Counted from the first letter of the stretch, positions 9,096-19,556 are shown. The stretch: DNA of 64,000 bases from Mucilaginibacter sp. SJ (GCF_028993635.1 NZ_CP118631.1:1178001-1242000), one strand, 5' to 3'. Made by a program: numbers and translations. The notes: a model not told the origin generated them from the sequence alone.

Positions 9096-9500
9096 ATGAA
9101 AAAAGACCTGCCAGAAAATAATGTAAAGGATATTGCTATCGCGGTAGCATTGGAGAGCGAGAGCGTGGAAAGTAAGGTATGGTATGTATATCTCATTAAC
9201 CTTAAAAACGAGCCGATCGAAAACGTGCTCATAACCTCAAAAGGCTATGGGGAAAAGGACGGCGAACAGGTAAAAACCTCTACCCTGAGACATATGATCC
9301 CTGTTGTTGACAGCAAAGCATATAAGCTTATCGAGCCTATTGATGAGCAAACCTTCGGCCTTAATAACGAATATTGGCTCAGCTATTATATAGGCAAAGA
9401 CATTTTCGACAAGAAATTTATATTCCTTCCTGAAAGTATTGTGGAGATGAATTTTATCAAGATCCCGGTTTTAAATAAGCCCGGGGTTATGATAAAATAA
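9096..9500 (+). CDS. Conserved-looking hypothetical protein, 134 residues
   Basis: I do not recognise a named family. The product is soluble-looking with no signal peptide or membrane segment. It alternates short beta-like strands (KVWYVYLINLKNEPIENVLI) with charged turns and ends in a hydrophobic stretch LPESIVEMNFIKIPVLNKPG. The reading frame has normal codon use and starts 74 bases after topA, on the same strand, with an inverted repeat between. It ends 65 bases before the large macroglobulin gene. A purine-rich AAAGA lies just ahead of the ATG. Function cannot be assigned. Confidence 0.75.
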   Translation: MKKDLPENNVKDIAIAVALESESVESKVWYVYLINLKNEPIENVLITSKGYGEKDGEQVKTSTLRHMIPVVDSKAYKLIEPIDEQTFGLNNEYWLSYYIGKDIFDKKFIFLPESIVEMNFIKIPVLNKPGVMIK

Positions 9501-9565
9501 TTTTCGCTTTAAATTATTTATTGTCATAAATTTCATAATTTACCTGATAATAAATAAACCTATTC

Positions 9566-12500
9566 ATGGAAAACGGATACAATCAATTCCGCAAACGCCG
9601 AACCTTAATCACTGTTGTCACTACCATTGCTCTTGCATTACTCATCGTATACCTGGTAGCTCATGGCCATAAAAAAACAATAGTTGATCCTGCTTTCAGC
9701 AAGTATATCGAGTCGTATACAACTGGTGTTATTTCCAAACAGAGCCCCATTCGCATCAGGCTGGCCAATGACGTGCAGGTAACGCACCAACAAAATGAGG
9801 AAATAACCGAAGATCTTTTCAACTTTTCACCGGCTATAAAAGGAAAGGCTATCTGGACGGATGCACGAACCATCGAGTTCAGGCCCGATGAAAAGCTCGA
9901 CCCCGGTAAAAACTATACTGCCGATTTTAAATTGGGCAAGCTTATTGAAGTGTCGGATCATTTTGAGCACTTTAAATTTAATTTCCAGATTATTCAGCCC
10001 GATTTTACGGTTTCATTTGTTGGCATGCAAACTGCAACCAGCACTTCAAACACCGAAATGAAACTGACTGGCGATGTACAAACAGCCGATGCAGAAGATC
10101 CATCGGCTGTTGATAAGATCCTCATATCCAACTACGCATCTCCGGTAAAAATAAACTGGGAGCATGACGCTGCCCACAAAAACCATCATTTTACCATAAC
10201 CGGCTTAATCCGTATTGCAGGCAAAGCCAATCCACTTACTATTAAGTGGGATGGCAGCAGCATTGGCGTAGATAAAAAAGGTAACCAGAGTTTTGAAGTG
10301 CCCGCCATTGGCGATTTTAAGGTACTGAATATCCGCGCTGTGCAGGACAATGATCAGTATGTTGAAGTACAGTTTTCGGATAACATTTTGGTTGGCCAGG
10401 AGCTTAACGGGCTTATCACAATCAATAATATAACTGATCCTGCTTATAGCATAGATGGCAGCCTGGTCAAAGTTTACGCACCTGATCGTTTGCAGGGGGA
10501 TTACACCATATCTGTGAACGAAGGCATTAAAAACACGCTCCTTAAAAGGATCACGAAGGGTTATACCGCTAATTTATTCTTTGAAAATCGTTTGCCTGCA
10601 GTTACTATCCCCGGCAAGGGTGTGATCCTCCCCGATTCGGGCCGCATTATGATGCCGTTTGAAGCAATTAACCTGAACGCGGTTGATGTCACCATCATCA
10701 AGATCTACGAAAACAACGTACCTCAATACTTTCAAAGCAATGGTTTTGACGGCAGTGCCGAATTAAGGCAGGTTGGTAAGCCCATAGTGCAAAAAACTAT
10801 CCGCCTGGATAATGATAAAGGTCTTAACCTGCACAAGAAAAACCGCTTTATGCTTGATCTTGACCAGATGATCCGAACTGAACCCGGCGCTATCTATCGC
10901 GTGGTAATCGGTTTCAGGCGGTCGTACTCGTTGTTCAACTGCAAGGTTTATAGCGGTAAAGTTCAAAAAGATAACGGTGATAGTGACGAAGGCGAATACT
11001 ATGGCGGTGAATACAGCGACAATTCATCAAAAGTAAGCGACGAGGACGACGACTTTTGGAAGCGCTATGATAATTACTATCCCGAAGGCTACAACTGGCA
11101 GGAACGCGACGATGCGTGCACAGATTCGTATTATAGCAAGCAGCGCTGGGCTACCCGAAACATCATATCCTCAAACATTGGTCTTATTGCCAAACGTGGC
11201 AATGATAACAGTATGCTGATAGCTGTTACTGATATACTTAGTGCCCAGCCGATGAATAACGTGGATTTGGAATTACTTGACTACCAAAAACAGGTGATTT
11301 ACAAAACAACCAGCGACGGCGATGGGCTTGCCAAATTCGACCTGAAGCGTAAACCGTACCTGTTGGTAGCCAAAAAAGGCGTACAGCGCGGTTACCTAAA
11401 GCTGGATGACGGAAGCTCTTTACCTCTGTCAAGATTTAACGTTGGCGGTGAAGAAGTGCAGAATGGCCTCAAAGGATTTATTTATGGCGAACGCGGCGTT
11501 TGGCGCCCTGGTGATTCTATTTATACATCCTTTATTCTGGAGGATAAATTAAAAACTCTTCCTGCCGATCACCCTGTTGAGTTTGAATTATATGATCCGA
11601 GTGATAAGCTTTACAGGCGCATTACCCAAACCAAAAGCTTAGATGGATTTTACAGTTTCCATACAGCGACGGAAACCTCGTCCCCTACTGGTAACTGGAC
11701 AGCTAAGGTTAAAGTTGGAGGCGCTACTTTTGAGAAAAAAATAAAGGTTGAAACCATAATGCCTAACCGGCTTAAGCTTAGCTTGTCTTTCGGCGGGGCT
11801 GCTGAATTGACCAAAGGAAACAACGCCAATGGAAAACTAAGCGCACAATGGCTTTTTGGTGGTGCGGCCCAAAACTTAAAAGCCAAAGTTGATGCTTATT
11901 TATCGGCACAGAATACCAGCTTCAAAAAATATAAGGATTATGTTTTTGATGATCCTACACTGGCTTTTAATACGCAGGTTCAAACCGTTTTTGATGGCAA
12001 ACTAAGCGAAACAGGTACGGCCGATGTTGACGCCAATGTAAATGTGGAGAAACAGGCCCCTGGTCAGCTTCGTGCGAATTTCCTGGTTAAGGTATTTGAG
12101 CCGGGCGGTAATTTAAGCATCAACCAGGTGAGCATGCCTTATAACGTTTACCCAGGCTACGTAGGGATCAAGACACCTGAAGGCAGTGACCTTTCGGGCA
12201 TGTTGATTACCGATAAAGATCATATGGTTGATATTGCCGATGTGGACGTGAATGGAAACGCCCTGCCGGGTAGCCGCGACGTGCAGGTTGAACTATACAA
12301 GGTACAATGGCGCTGGTGGTGGGACCAAACCGGTAATGAAATGAGCAACTTTACCCAGGATAAATACAACAAACTCATTAAAACCGAAACCGTAAATCTG
12401 ACCAACGGCGCAGGCAAATGGAAGCTGCATATTAACAAAGCCGACTGGGGCCGGTACCTTATTAAAGTTAAAGATGAACAAACCGGACATTCAACAGGTA

Positions 12501-15172
12501 AGATCATTTATGTGGATTGGCCAAACTGGTCGGAAAGGTTACAATCCACCAATCCTACCGAGGCCGCAATGTTATCTTTCACTTCAGATAAACCTGCTTA
12601 TAAAGTTGGCGATGAGGCAACTTTGACCATTCCAACAGGGGAAGCTGGTCGAGCACTGATTAGTTTTGAAAACGGCAGCAAGGTTTTAAAAACAACCTGG
12701 ATAGATACGAAAAAGGGACAAACCCGATATACATTTACTGTTGATGGAACAATGGCACCGAACGTTTTTGTTAACGTTACCCTGCTTCAAAAACATTCGC
12801 AAACGGTTAATGACCTTCCTATCCGCATGTATGGCGCCATTCCGCTGCAGGTCGAAAATCCAGAAACGGTCCTGAAACCGATCATCAGCATGCCTGATAA
12901 GATCAGGCCGGAAACACAGTCGGCCATTACCGTATCCGAAGCATCGGGCAAGGAAATGACCTATACCATTGCAATTGTTGATGAAGGCCTGCTTGATATC
13001 ACCAATTACAAAACGCCGAATCCACATGATACCTTTTATGCTCATGAAGCTTTAGGCGTAAAAACCTGGGACCTGTTTGACTATGTGATAGGCGCGTTTG
13101 GCGGAGGGCTGGAGCGAATTTTAAGCATAGGAGGAGATGGGAATCTCGGCAACAACAAAAACGTGTCTGTAAACCGTTTTAAACCTGTTGTAAAATTCCT
13201 TGGGCCTTTCCACCTCAATGCCGGCGAAAAGCAAACACAACGCTTTATATTGCCTCAATACGTGGGTTCTGTTAAAGCCATGATAGTAGCCGGGCACAAC
13301 GGTGCTTATGGTATAGCTGAAAAAGCGGTAGCAGTTAAAAAGCCGCTGATGATTTTGGCAACCCTGCCCCGAGTTCTCGGCCCGTCCGAAAGCATTCAGT
13401 TGCCGGTTACTGTGTTTGCTATGGAAAACAATGTCAAAACCGTTAGCGTGCAGGTACAAAGCAATGCTTTCAGCAATCTTAGCGGCAATAACCAAAAGAC
13501 GCTGACTTTTGACAAGCCCGGTGACCAAATGGTAACTTTTGATTTAAATGTTAAGGATTTTGTTGGCGTAGGCAAGGTAAAAATAATTGCCAAAAGCGGT
13601 TCAGAAACAGCGGCTTATGATGTTGATCTTAATGTGCGAAATCCTAACCCGCCGGTTACCCGCATTATTCAGAAAGAGCTTGCGCCGGGCGAAGCATGGA
13701 ACACCGATTATCAACCGGTTGGCATCAACGGCACTAATAAAGCCACGCTCGAAGTAGCTTATATCCCGCCGCTCAACCTTTCAAAACGTTTGGATTACCT
13801 AATCGAATATCCGCATGGTTGTGTGGAACAAACCACGTCATCAGCTTTCCCCCAGTTATACCTGAACCAGTTGCTCGACCTTTCACCAAAACAAAGGGCC
13901 GAAACTGACCGGAATATTAAAGCCACCATTAACAGGCTCAATGGCTTCCAGGTACAGGGGGGTGGCTTAAGCTACTGGCCTTACGGCGGCGAAGCCGATG
14001 AGTGGGGAACCAATTATGCCGGGCATTTCATGTTAGCGGCACAAGCAAAAGGCTTCAGCATGCCGATCGGCTTTATTGACCGCTGGAGAAAGTATCAAAA
14101 AGAAAAAGCCCTGAGCTGGGCACCACGCAAGCAGCCATATTATTATGAAGATGACCTTACTCAGGCCTATCGTTTATACCTGCTGGCCCTCACCCGCTCA
14201 CCCGAAATGGGCGCAATGAACCGGCTGCGTGAGTTTGCTTTGCTGAGTGATGCAGCTGCATGGCGCCTTGCTGCTGCCTATAAACTTGCCGGGCAACCCG
14301 AAGTTGGCCTGAGGATGATAGCAAAATTATCCACCACCGTTAAGCCATACAATAGCCTCTACGGCACCTATGGCTCCGATTTAAGGGATCAGGCTATGAT
14401 ACTGGAAACTCTTACCCTATTGGGCCAAAAACAAAAAGCAGCCGGCCTGGTACATACAGTTGCCGCACGTTTATCACAGGACGATTGGTACAGCACCCAA
14501 ACTACAGCATACTCGCTGATAGCATTGGCGCAATTCTATGGTCAAAACAAACCTGCCGGTAAACTTGAATTTAACTATGCAGCAGGAAGCGCTAAAACAA
14601 CCATCAGTACAAGTTCGTATTTATGGCAGGGAGCACTGGCAGGCAATGGTGGTAAAGTTTACTTCAAAAACAACAGCAACAATAAACTGTATATTAGGCT
14701 GATACAAAAAGGACAACCATCATCAGGGCAGGATACCAAATCAATTATTAATCCGGATGTATTGCAAATGCGCGTTGGCTATTTCTCGCTTAAAGGCAAG
14801 CCAATAGATCCATCCTCGTTAAAACAAGGAACTGATTTTGTGGCGCAGGTAAACATCAAAAATCCGGGCAAACGCGGCAGGTATGATAATCTCGCCCTCA
14901 CCCAAATCTTCCCTTCGGGTTGGGAAATCTTAAACACGCGGCTGCTCGGTGATGAAGCATTCAAATCATCCCCTTCTGATTACCGCGACATCCGTGATGA
15001 CAGGGTTAATACTTATTTCAGTTTATACGAAGGGCAGGAATCAACCTATTATGTAATGCTTAATGCAGCATACACCGGTAAATACTATTTACCGGCGGTT
15101 TACTGCGAGGCGATGTATAATAACCAGATCAGCAGCTTATTGAAAGGACAATGGGTTGAGGTGATGAAGTAA
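9566..15172 (+). CDS. Alpha-2-macroglobulin family protein with thioester motif
   Basis: A 1868-residue giant thought, in bacteria, to trap proteases in the periplasm and protect the envelope. A single N-terminal hydrophobic segment (about 14-33) follows a basic start and lacks a lipobox cysteine, so it would be an inner-membrane anchor or uncleaved signal. Repeated macroglobulin beta-domains follow; the MG2-like motif YGERGVWRPGD is at 640-650. The reactive thioester HGCVEQTTSS has Cys1419 and Gln1422 intact. Residues about 470-522 form an unusual Asp/Glu/Tyr-rich insert. The penicillin-binding protein 1C gene that often accompanies this family is not adjacent. The gene ends at a strong hairpin (15227-15258). 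Confidence 0.93.
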   Translation: MENGYNQFRKRRTLITVVTTIALALLIVYLVAHGHKKTIVDPAFSKYIESYTTGVISKQSPIRIRLANDVQVTHQQNEEITEDLFNFSPAIKGKAIWTDARTIEFRPDEKLDPGKNYTADFKLGKLIEVSDHFEHFKFNFQIIQPDFTVSFVGMQTATSTSNTEMKLTGDVQTADAEDPSAVDKILISNYASPVKINWEHDAAHKNHHFTITGLIRIAGKANPLTIKWDGSSIGVDKKGNQSFEVPAIGDFKVLNIRAVQDNDQYVEVQFSDNILVGQELNGLITINNITDPAYSIDGSLVKVYAPDRLQGDYTISVNEGIKNTLLKRITKGYTANLFFENRLPAVTIPGKGVILPDSGRIMMPFEAINLNAVDVTIIKIYENNVPQYFQSNGFDGSAELRQVGKPIVQKTIRLDNDKGLNLHKKNRFMLDLDQMIRTEPGAIYRVVIGFRRSYSLFNCKVYSGKVQKDNGDSDEGEYYGGEYSDNSSKVSDEDDDFWKRYDNYYPEGYNWQERDDACTDSYYSKQRWATRNIISSNIGLIAKRGNDNSMLIAVTDILSAQPMNNVDLELLDYQKQVIYKTTSDGDGLAKFDLKRKPYLLVAKKGVQRGYLKLDDGSSLPLSRFNVGGEEVQNGLKGFIYGERGVWRPGDSIYTSFILEDKLKTLPADHPVEFELYDPSDKLYRRITQTKSLDGFYSFHTATETSSPTGNWTAKVKVGGATFEKKIKVETIMPNRLKLSLSFGGAAELTKGNNANGKLSAQWLFGGAAQNLKAKVDAYLSAQNTSFKKYKDYVFDDPTLAFNTQVQTVFDGKLSETGTADVDANVNVEKQAPGQLRANFLVKVFEPGGNLSINQVSMPYNVYPGYVGIKTPEGSDLSGMLITDKDHMVDIADVDVNGNALPGSRDVQVELYKVQWRWWWDQTGNEMSNFTQDKYNKLIKTETVNLTNGAGKWKLHINKADWGRYLIKVKDEQTGHSTGKIIYVDWPNWSERLQSTNPTEAAMLSFTSDKPAYKVGDEATLTIPTGEAGRALISFENGSKVLKTTWIDTKKGQTRYTFTVDGTMAPNVFVNVTLLQKHSQTVNDLPIRMYGAIPLQVENPETVLKPIISMPDKIRPETQSAITVSEASGKEMTYTIAIVDEGLLDITNYKTPNPHDTFYAHEALGVKTWDLFDYVIGAFGGGLERILSIGGDGNLGNNKNVSVNRFKPVVKFLGPFHLNAGEKQTQRFILPQYVGSVKAMIVAGHNGAYGIAEKAVAVKKPLMILATLPRVLGPSESIQLPVTVFAMENNVKTVSVQVQSNAFSNLSGNNQKTLTFDKPGDQMVTFDLNVKDFVGVGKVKIIAKSGSETAAYDVDLNVRNPNPPVTRIIQKELAPGEAWNTDYQPVGINGTNKATLEVAYIPPLNLSKRLDYLIEYPHGCVEQTTSSAFPQLYLNQLLDLSPKQRAETDRNIKATINRLNGFQVQGGGLSYWPYGGEADEWGTNYAGHFMLAAQAKGFSMPIGFIDRWRKYQKEKALSWAPRKQPYYYEDDLTQAYRLYLLALTRSPEMGAMNRLREFALLSDAAAWRLAAAYKLAGQPEVGLRMIAKLSTTVKPYNSLYGTYGSDLRDQAMILETLTLLGQKQKAAGLVHTVAARLSQDDWYSTQTTAYSLIALAQFYGQNKPAGKLEFNYAAGSAKTTISTSSYLWQGALAGNGGKVYFKNNSNNKLYIRLIQKGQPSSGQDTKSIINPDVLQMRVGYFSLKGKPIDPSSLKQGTDFVAQVNIKNPGKRGRYDNLALTQIFPSGWEILNTRLLGDEAFKSSPSDYRDIRDDRVNTYFSLYEGQESTYYVMLNAAYTGKYYLPAVYCEAMYNNQISSLLKGQWVEVMK

Positions 15173-15226
15173 CGATAAATTCAAACTTACGAAGTTTTAG
15201 AGACCTCATAAGTTCTTAAAAAATAA

Positions 15227-15258
15227 AAAGCGCTTCTAATTAATTGGGGAAGCGCTTT
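15227..15258. terminator. Bidirectional terminator between the macroglobulin and GH9 genes
   Basis: AAAGCGCTTC (15227-15236) pairs with GAAGCGCTTT (15249-15258) around a 12-base AT-rich loop. T-rich stretches follow on both strands (CTTTTTATT on plus, TTTATTTTTT on minus). It sits between two convergent genes and fits termination of both. Confidence 0.88.
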
Positions 15259-15338
15259 CTTTTTATTGCGACAATAAAGTCTTACAACCTGCCGATTCTT
15301 GAAGGTTGATCTGTCGCAGATATATGCCTAATGCTTTA

Positions 15339-17114
15339 TCATCTTGGGATCTGACTCGCTAACTTGTGTTGCAAAGCCTCTAACGCATTAGCCAGATAAG
15401 CCAGCGGGGCATTCCAGTTTATGGCTATTTCATTGGCGGCGTAAGCGTGCTCATTATCAATATAAGCCTCATCGGGCACTTTTGATGGCACTGTGACACC
15501 ATCTTGCATACCTGGATTGGGGCCGCCAACAAGCAGGCCTGGTATTGGGTCAACTATAGCGTCAGTTGCAGAAGGCCTGTGGTGCGGATGCATTGGCGTT
15601 TTAGTACCATACCCTGTTACAAAGGAATAACCAGTGCCGTTACGACCGAGCAGGTAGTCAAGATTTGCTAAAGCATAATCCAGGTATTTTTTATCGCCCG
15701 ATAACTTGTAAGCCTGGATAAGCAGAACTCCTTCGTTTGCGGCCTCGGATGTGCTGCCCCAGCCAAAATGCCTGGCGGATTTAGTCATCACTGTTTGATA
15801 AGCGTTTGAGTCAACGCCTTTGATCATATCATCGGCAGTGTTGATAAGCCGTTTCTTTATTTCCGGCAACGCCGGCACAGTTTTCCCTGTTATATCATTT
15901 TTGATCAGCGTATAATACCCCAACAGCCTAACCTGCGACCATGTAGGTACCGGCATCCGGCCATCAGGCAAAAGATCAATATTTTTAAGATAGTCAACCT
16001 CACCGGTGCTGACTGCCAGCTCGGATGCCGCCCAGATAAACTCGTCGGTAAAGTTATTATCGCCATACCCCCCTGTAGTAATCTTCGGTTCAAACTTTTT
16101 GTTCATCTCATCCTGCCGGTATGCCGCCATCGGATTTTTACCAGCCCAAGTCCAGGCTTTTTGAGCAGCATTGATACATGAATCGGATAAGCCCGGTAGG
16201 TCGTTAGGATATTGTTTAAAAATGCGGGACGCTTGTGCCATAACCGCTGCAAAATCAAGCGTAGCCGCAGTACCTTTTTGTACCACATAACGTGGCGATG
16301 TGTCTTTATCAGGCATTTCAAACTTATCAAAAGCGGCATTGGTAAGCTTGTGATATACGCCGCCATCGACAGGATCCTGCATAGTGAGCATCCAACGCAG
16401 GTTCCAAAGCACCTCATCCAAAACATCCGGAATTTTGTTGCTGCCTTCGGGGATACTAAGCTTAACTGTTTTCATGTAGGCGGGAAAATCCTCATATAAA
16501 GAAAGCAGTGTGCTAGTGGTAATACCACTATTTACTATATACTTATTATAATCGCCGGCATCATACCAACCGCGCGGTGATGAGATTATTGAGCCAGCCT
16601 TCCGCCCTTCACTTTCGGCAGATGGATGGATCAGTACAACAGTATCAGGATGACCTTCGGCCCGGTGCCATTTGCCGGCATACTTTTCGGGCAAGGGTGT
16701 ACCCGATCGCATAAAATAATAAGCTTTAATAGCAGCGGCGGCAACATCTTTATGAACCGAGGCCTTAACTTCAAAGGGATAAGAATAACCCGCAGATGGG
16801 ACATAAAGCACATACCTGCCAGGCTTGCTGAACGTACTAAAGTCGGCCGATTGAACAATATGACCGGCAAAGTTCGGTTTAAGTGATGGCTGCAGCTTAC
16901 CAGTAAATACTGTTTGCTTTTGAATGGTTTGGATAAAAAAGTCGCCCCCTCTGTCACTTAAAACAACAGCCTTTTTAATGGCAGCCGGGTAAAAGCCTAT
17001 TTGATTGAGTCGGATAGGCCTCGAAGTTGTATCGGTTTGAGCAGAAGCATTGCCTCCTATCAGCGACAACACAAATAAAAATTGATAAAATGATGTACGA
17101 AGACGCTTTTTCAT
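15339..17114 (-). CDS. Glycoside hydrolase family 9 (endoglucanase-like)
   Basis: Secreted or periplasmic glycosidase of the GH9 (alpha/alpha)6 family, which cleaves beta-1,4-glucans or related oligosaccharides by inversion. The 591 residues start with a signal peptide (MKKRLRTSFYQFLFVLSLIG, to NASAQ), then an Ig-like N-terminal domain (about 33-118: RLNQIGFYPAAIKKAVVL). The catalytic domain has the nucleophilic-water aspartates in WYDAGDYNKY (Asp185, Asp188), the histidine segment MHPHHRPSATDA and the general-acid glutamate Glu562 in ANEIAINWNAP. All key residues are present. No polysaccharide-utilisation partners lie beside it, so the substrate is open. The terminator at 15227-15258 would end its transcript. 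Confidence 0.94.
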   Translation of the reverse strand: MKKRLRTSFYQFLFVLSLIGGNASAQTDTTSRPIRLNQIGFYPAAIKKAVVLSDRGGDFFIQTIQKQTVFTGKLQPSLKPNFAGHIVQSADFSTFSKPGRYVLYVPSAGYSYPFEVKASVHKDVAAAAIKAYYFMRSGTPLPEKYAGKWHRAEGHPDTVVLIHPSAESEGRKAGSIISSPRGWYDAGDYNKYIVNSGITTSTLLSLYEDFPAYMKTVKLSIPEGSNKIPDVLDEVLWNLRWMLTMQDPVDGGVYHKLTNAAFDKFEMPDKDTSPRYVVQKGTAATLDFAAVMAQASRIFKQYPNDLPGLSDSCINAAQKAWTWAGKNPMAAYRQDEMNKKFEPKITTGGYGDNNFTDEFIWAASELAVSTGEVDYLKNIDLLPDGRMPVPTWSQVRLLGYYTLIKNDITGKTVPALPEIKKRLINTADDMIKGVDSNAYQTVMTKSARHFGWGSTSEAANEGVLLIQAYKLSGDKKYLDYALANLDYLLGRNGTGYSFVTGYGTKTPMHPHHRPSATDAIVDPIPGLLVGGPNPGMQDGVTVPSKVPDEAYIDNEHAYAANEIAINWNAPLAYLANALEALQHKLASQIPR

Positions 17115-17312
17115 CTGCCCTGAATTTTAGGAAACGTCCGAAACCCGCGTTTAAACAGATAACTGACGGATAAATGGCAGATAAATATAGGTGTACGTTG
17201 TACAATAAGCATAATACTATTCTATCAAATAAAAGCTAAAATATAATACTAAATATACAATCGATTGCGCAACACGAACAACAGTAAAGCTTATACTTTG
17301 ATCTAACGCAAA

Positions 17313-17338
17313 AAAGACCCGCACGCCGGCAGGTCTTT
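17313..17338 (-). terminator. Terminator of the beta-barrel protein gene
   Basis: AAAGACC (17313-17319) pairs with GGTCTTT (17332-17338). On the minus strand the stem runs directly into TTTTTT. It lies 26 bases after the stop of the gene at 17364-17954. Confidence 0.75.
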
Positions 17339-17363
17339 CAGTATTTTTTGAGGGACCGGGAAA

Positions 17364-17954
17364 CTATAATGAGAACAATTTATAAGCTACAGCAAGGCTG
17401 AACAAGCTAACACGTGTGTGTGAATTATCGTTACCATAAGCTATTTTATTTAAACCTCCTTCGTAACGAAGATCGATAGACAGGCTGCTGATATCAACAC
17501 CTGCACCTACCTGTATTGCGTAGTTGGCATCTTTATACCTTAAAGCTGTTGCATCGTTAAATGCATCCCTGTCTCTTCCGGTTGTAAATGAAAGTACTGG
17601 CCCACCATAAAACCTTCCACCTAAACCTAAGGCGCCAACTTTAGCTCCTACAAGTAATGGAACATCAAAACTTTTAAAGCTTTGTTTGTTTGAAACACCT
17701 CCATTATTTACAGTTACGCTTTTATTAGTATAATAAAGTTCGGGTTGAAAAATTAAGCCCAGGCCACCTATCCGTGCCCATGCACCAGCCTGGTAACCTG
17801 CTTTATTATCGTTGTTAAAAACTCCGTTTGAGGGAAATGTTGAATAGTTTAAACCGCCTTTAAGGCCGAAAGAAAAGCTCGGGATTACCTGGGCTTTTGA
17901 AACGCCGACTGACAGTAAAAAAATAGATAAGGATAGTAAAATTGCTTTTTTCAT
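17364..17954 (-). CDS. Outer-membrane beta-barrel protein (PorT/OmpA-barrel type)
   Basis: A 196-residue protein with a clear signal peptide (MKKAILLSLSIFLLSVGVSKAQ). The barrel then starts with FGLKGGLNYSTF, the typical first strand of Bacteroidota small beta-barrels. Amphipathic strands alternate (LIFQPELYYT, LGGRFYGGPVLSF, SIDLRYEGGLN) and the chain ends in a strand VSLFSLAVAYKLFSL with an aromatic-hydrophobic end, as needed for barrel insertion. Such proteins are passive or structural; no ligand is indicated. It stands alone with its own terminator. Confidence 0.85.
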   Translation of the reverse strand: MKKAILLSLSIFLLSVGVSKAQVIPSFSFGLKGGLNYSTFPSNGVFNNDNKAGYQAGAWARIGGLGLIFQPELYYTNKSVTVNNGGVSNKQSFKSFDVPLLVGAKVGALGLGGRFYGGPVLSFTTGRDRDAFNDATALRYKDANYAIQVGAGVDISSLSIDLRYEGGLNKIAYGNDNSHTRVSLFSLAVAYKLFSL

Positions 17955-18125
17955 TTTTTTAGGTGTTTGAATGATGTATTAAGTCTTGGCAAACCTTATT
18001 ATTTGCAAAACCGCTGCTAAATTAGAAATATCCAGCTAAACCCCACTGATAATTCAGTAATGTTTAACCGGATATTTAACTTATAATCTTTAATAAAAGT
18101 ATAGGCTGTGTTAGTCTTATCGCAT

Positions 18126-19556
18126 TTACAACGCTAATTTGCCCTGGTAATAATCAAGGATTTTGTTATAAATGTAACAGTCATAGCGGGCATTGATCAT
18201 GTTTATCTTTGATTTATCAAGGTTATTTTTCGCTACTACATAATCAACGGAAGTTAAAACACCTGCATTGAACCGTATTTCGGCAGTACGAAATGACTCG
18301 GCATAAGCTTTAACCTGCTCAAGCAGCACAGTATACCTGTTATAGGCCGACGTCATGTTAAGATAAGCCTGTTCAACATCTTGTTTCAGTTTAATTTTAG
18401 TATTTTCTTCTATGTACTTATAATTGAGCAAATCGATCTTTGCTTTGGCTACTTTATTATGATTTTGAAAATAATTTAAGATCGGGATCTTCAGACTTAC
18501 ACCAAACTGTGTACTGTAATTATTTTTAAACTGGTCATAGTAGCCGATATCTTTATTTACATAATTGGCCTGCGTAGTTAAAACTGGTTGCTTACCGCCT
18601 GGTGTATTTATAAAGTTACCGGTATTTACGGTCGATGAGTCGGTGAACACTGAGCTTTGCGCTGCGCTTGAATAATTGGTATACAAACCACCATATAACG
18701 AAACATTTGGCAGCAAAGCCCCTTTAGCTACGCTAACAGCTTTTTCGGCACTTTGACGGCGAAGCGTGGCGGCTTTAACCAGGGCCAGTTGCTGTAACGC
18801 TGTATCGTAAACCTGGTCGGACGAGAGCACAGTTTGATTTGCAACGTCCTGCGCATTAATAGGCTGCAGCACAATATTTTTATTATACGGGATATTAAGT
18901 ATTTGTAATAAGCTCAGTTTGGCACTTTCCAACGCGCTGTTGGCCGCAACAACATTCAGCTTATTATCGCCCAGCGTACCCTGCAAATCATAAAGATCGG
19001 ACGGTAATTTATTAGCGCCGTCCTTTTCTAAAACAGTTAGCCTTTCAACCTGCTTTGCTGAAACATCAACCTGGTTTTTAACCTGCGCCAACAATTCTGT
19101 GTTATCCAGTACAAGCAAATAAGCAGTAATCACATTAATAGTAACCAGATCCTTGGCCTGCTGCAAATCCATTTTACCGGCCTGGTAAGCCAGCGAAGTT
19201 TGCTTAATAGCATTTACGTTTTGCAAGCCGCCAAAAAGCGTAAGGTTCGACTCGAGGCTATAGTTACCATAAGTTAATGACTGATTTACATAGGTATTTG
19301 TAAAGGGGTTAATATTACGCCCCTGGTTTATACCGTGGTTTATATTAGCATTTAAAGTTGGCAGCATATTTTCTTTAGCCTGCATAAAATCAATGCGGGC
19401 ACTTTGGGCCTTTAATTCGCTTTGCTTTACATCAAGGTTATTTTTTATAGCAATATCAATGCATTTCTGCAACGAAAGTGATGTATCAGATTGGCCAAAC
19501 GCTTTTGCCGACGACAACGTAACAAGACCGAGAAATAGTAATTTATAGTATCGCAT
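18126..19556 (-). CDS. TolC-family outer-membrane efflux protein
   Basis: Outer-membrane channel of a tripartite exporter. A 476-residue reading is chosen from the ATG at 19556, because the signal peptide MRYYKLLFLGLVTLSSAKAF begins there; an in-frame ATG at 19637 would overlap the ATPase gene and add 27 unrelated residues. The mature part has two TolC repeats of long helices: LSLQKCIDIAIKNNLDVKQS opens the first, and repeated Leu/Ala heptads with YGNYSLESNLTLFGG strands mark the barrel part. The stop of the ATPase gene lies 13 bases upstream, so both share one transcript. It is the only TolC in the window and would be the natural exit duct for the ABC array. Confidence 0.93.
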   Translation of the reverse strand: MRYYKLLFLGLVTLSSAKAFGQSDTSLSLQKCIDIAIKNNLDVKQSELKAQSARIDFMQAKENMLPTLNANINHGINQGRNINPFTNTYVNQSLTYGNYSLESNLTLFGGLQNVNAIKQTSLAYQAGKMDLQQAKDLVTINVITAYLLVLDNTELLAQVKNQVDVSAKQVERLTVLEKDGANKLPSDLYDLQGTLGDNKLNVVAANSALESAKLSLLQILNIPYNKNIVLQPINAQDVANQTVLSSDQVYDTALQQLALVKAATLRRQSAEKAVSVAKGALLPNVSLYGGLYTNYSSAAQSSVFTDSSTVNTGNFINTPGGKQPVLTTQANYVNKDIGYYDQFKNNYSTQFGVSLKIPILNYFQNHNKVAKAKIDLLNYKYIEENTKIKLKQDVEQAYLNMTSAYNRYTVLLEQVKAYAESFRTAEIRFNAGVLTSVDYVVAKNNLDKSKINMINARYDCYIYNKILDYYQGKLAL

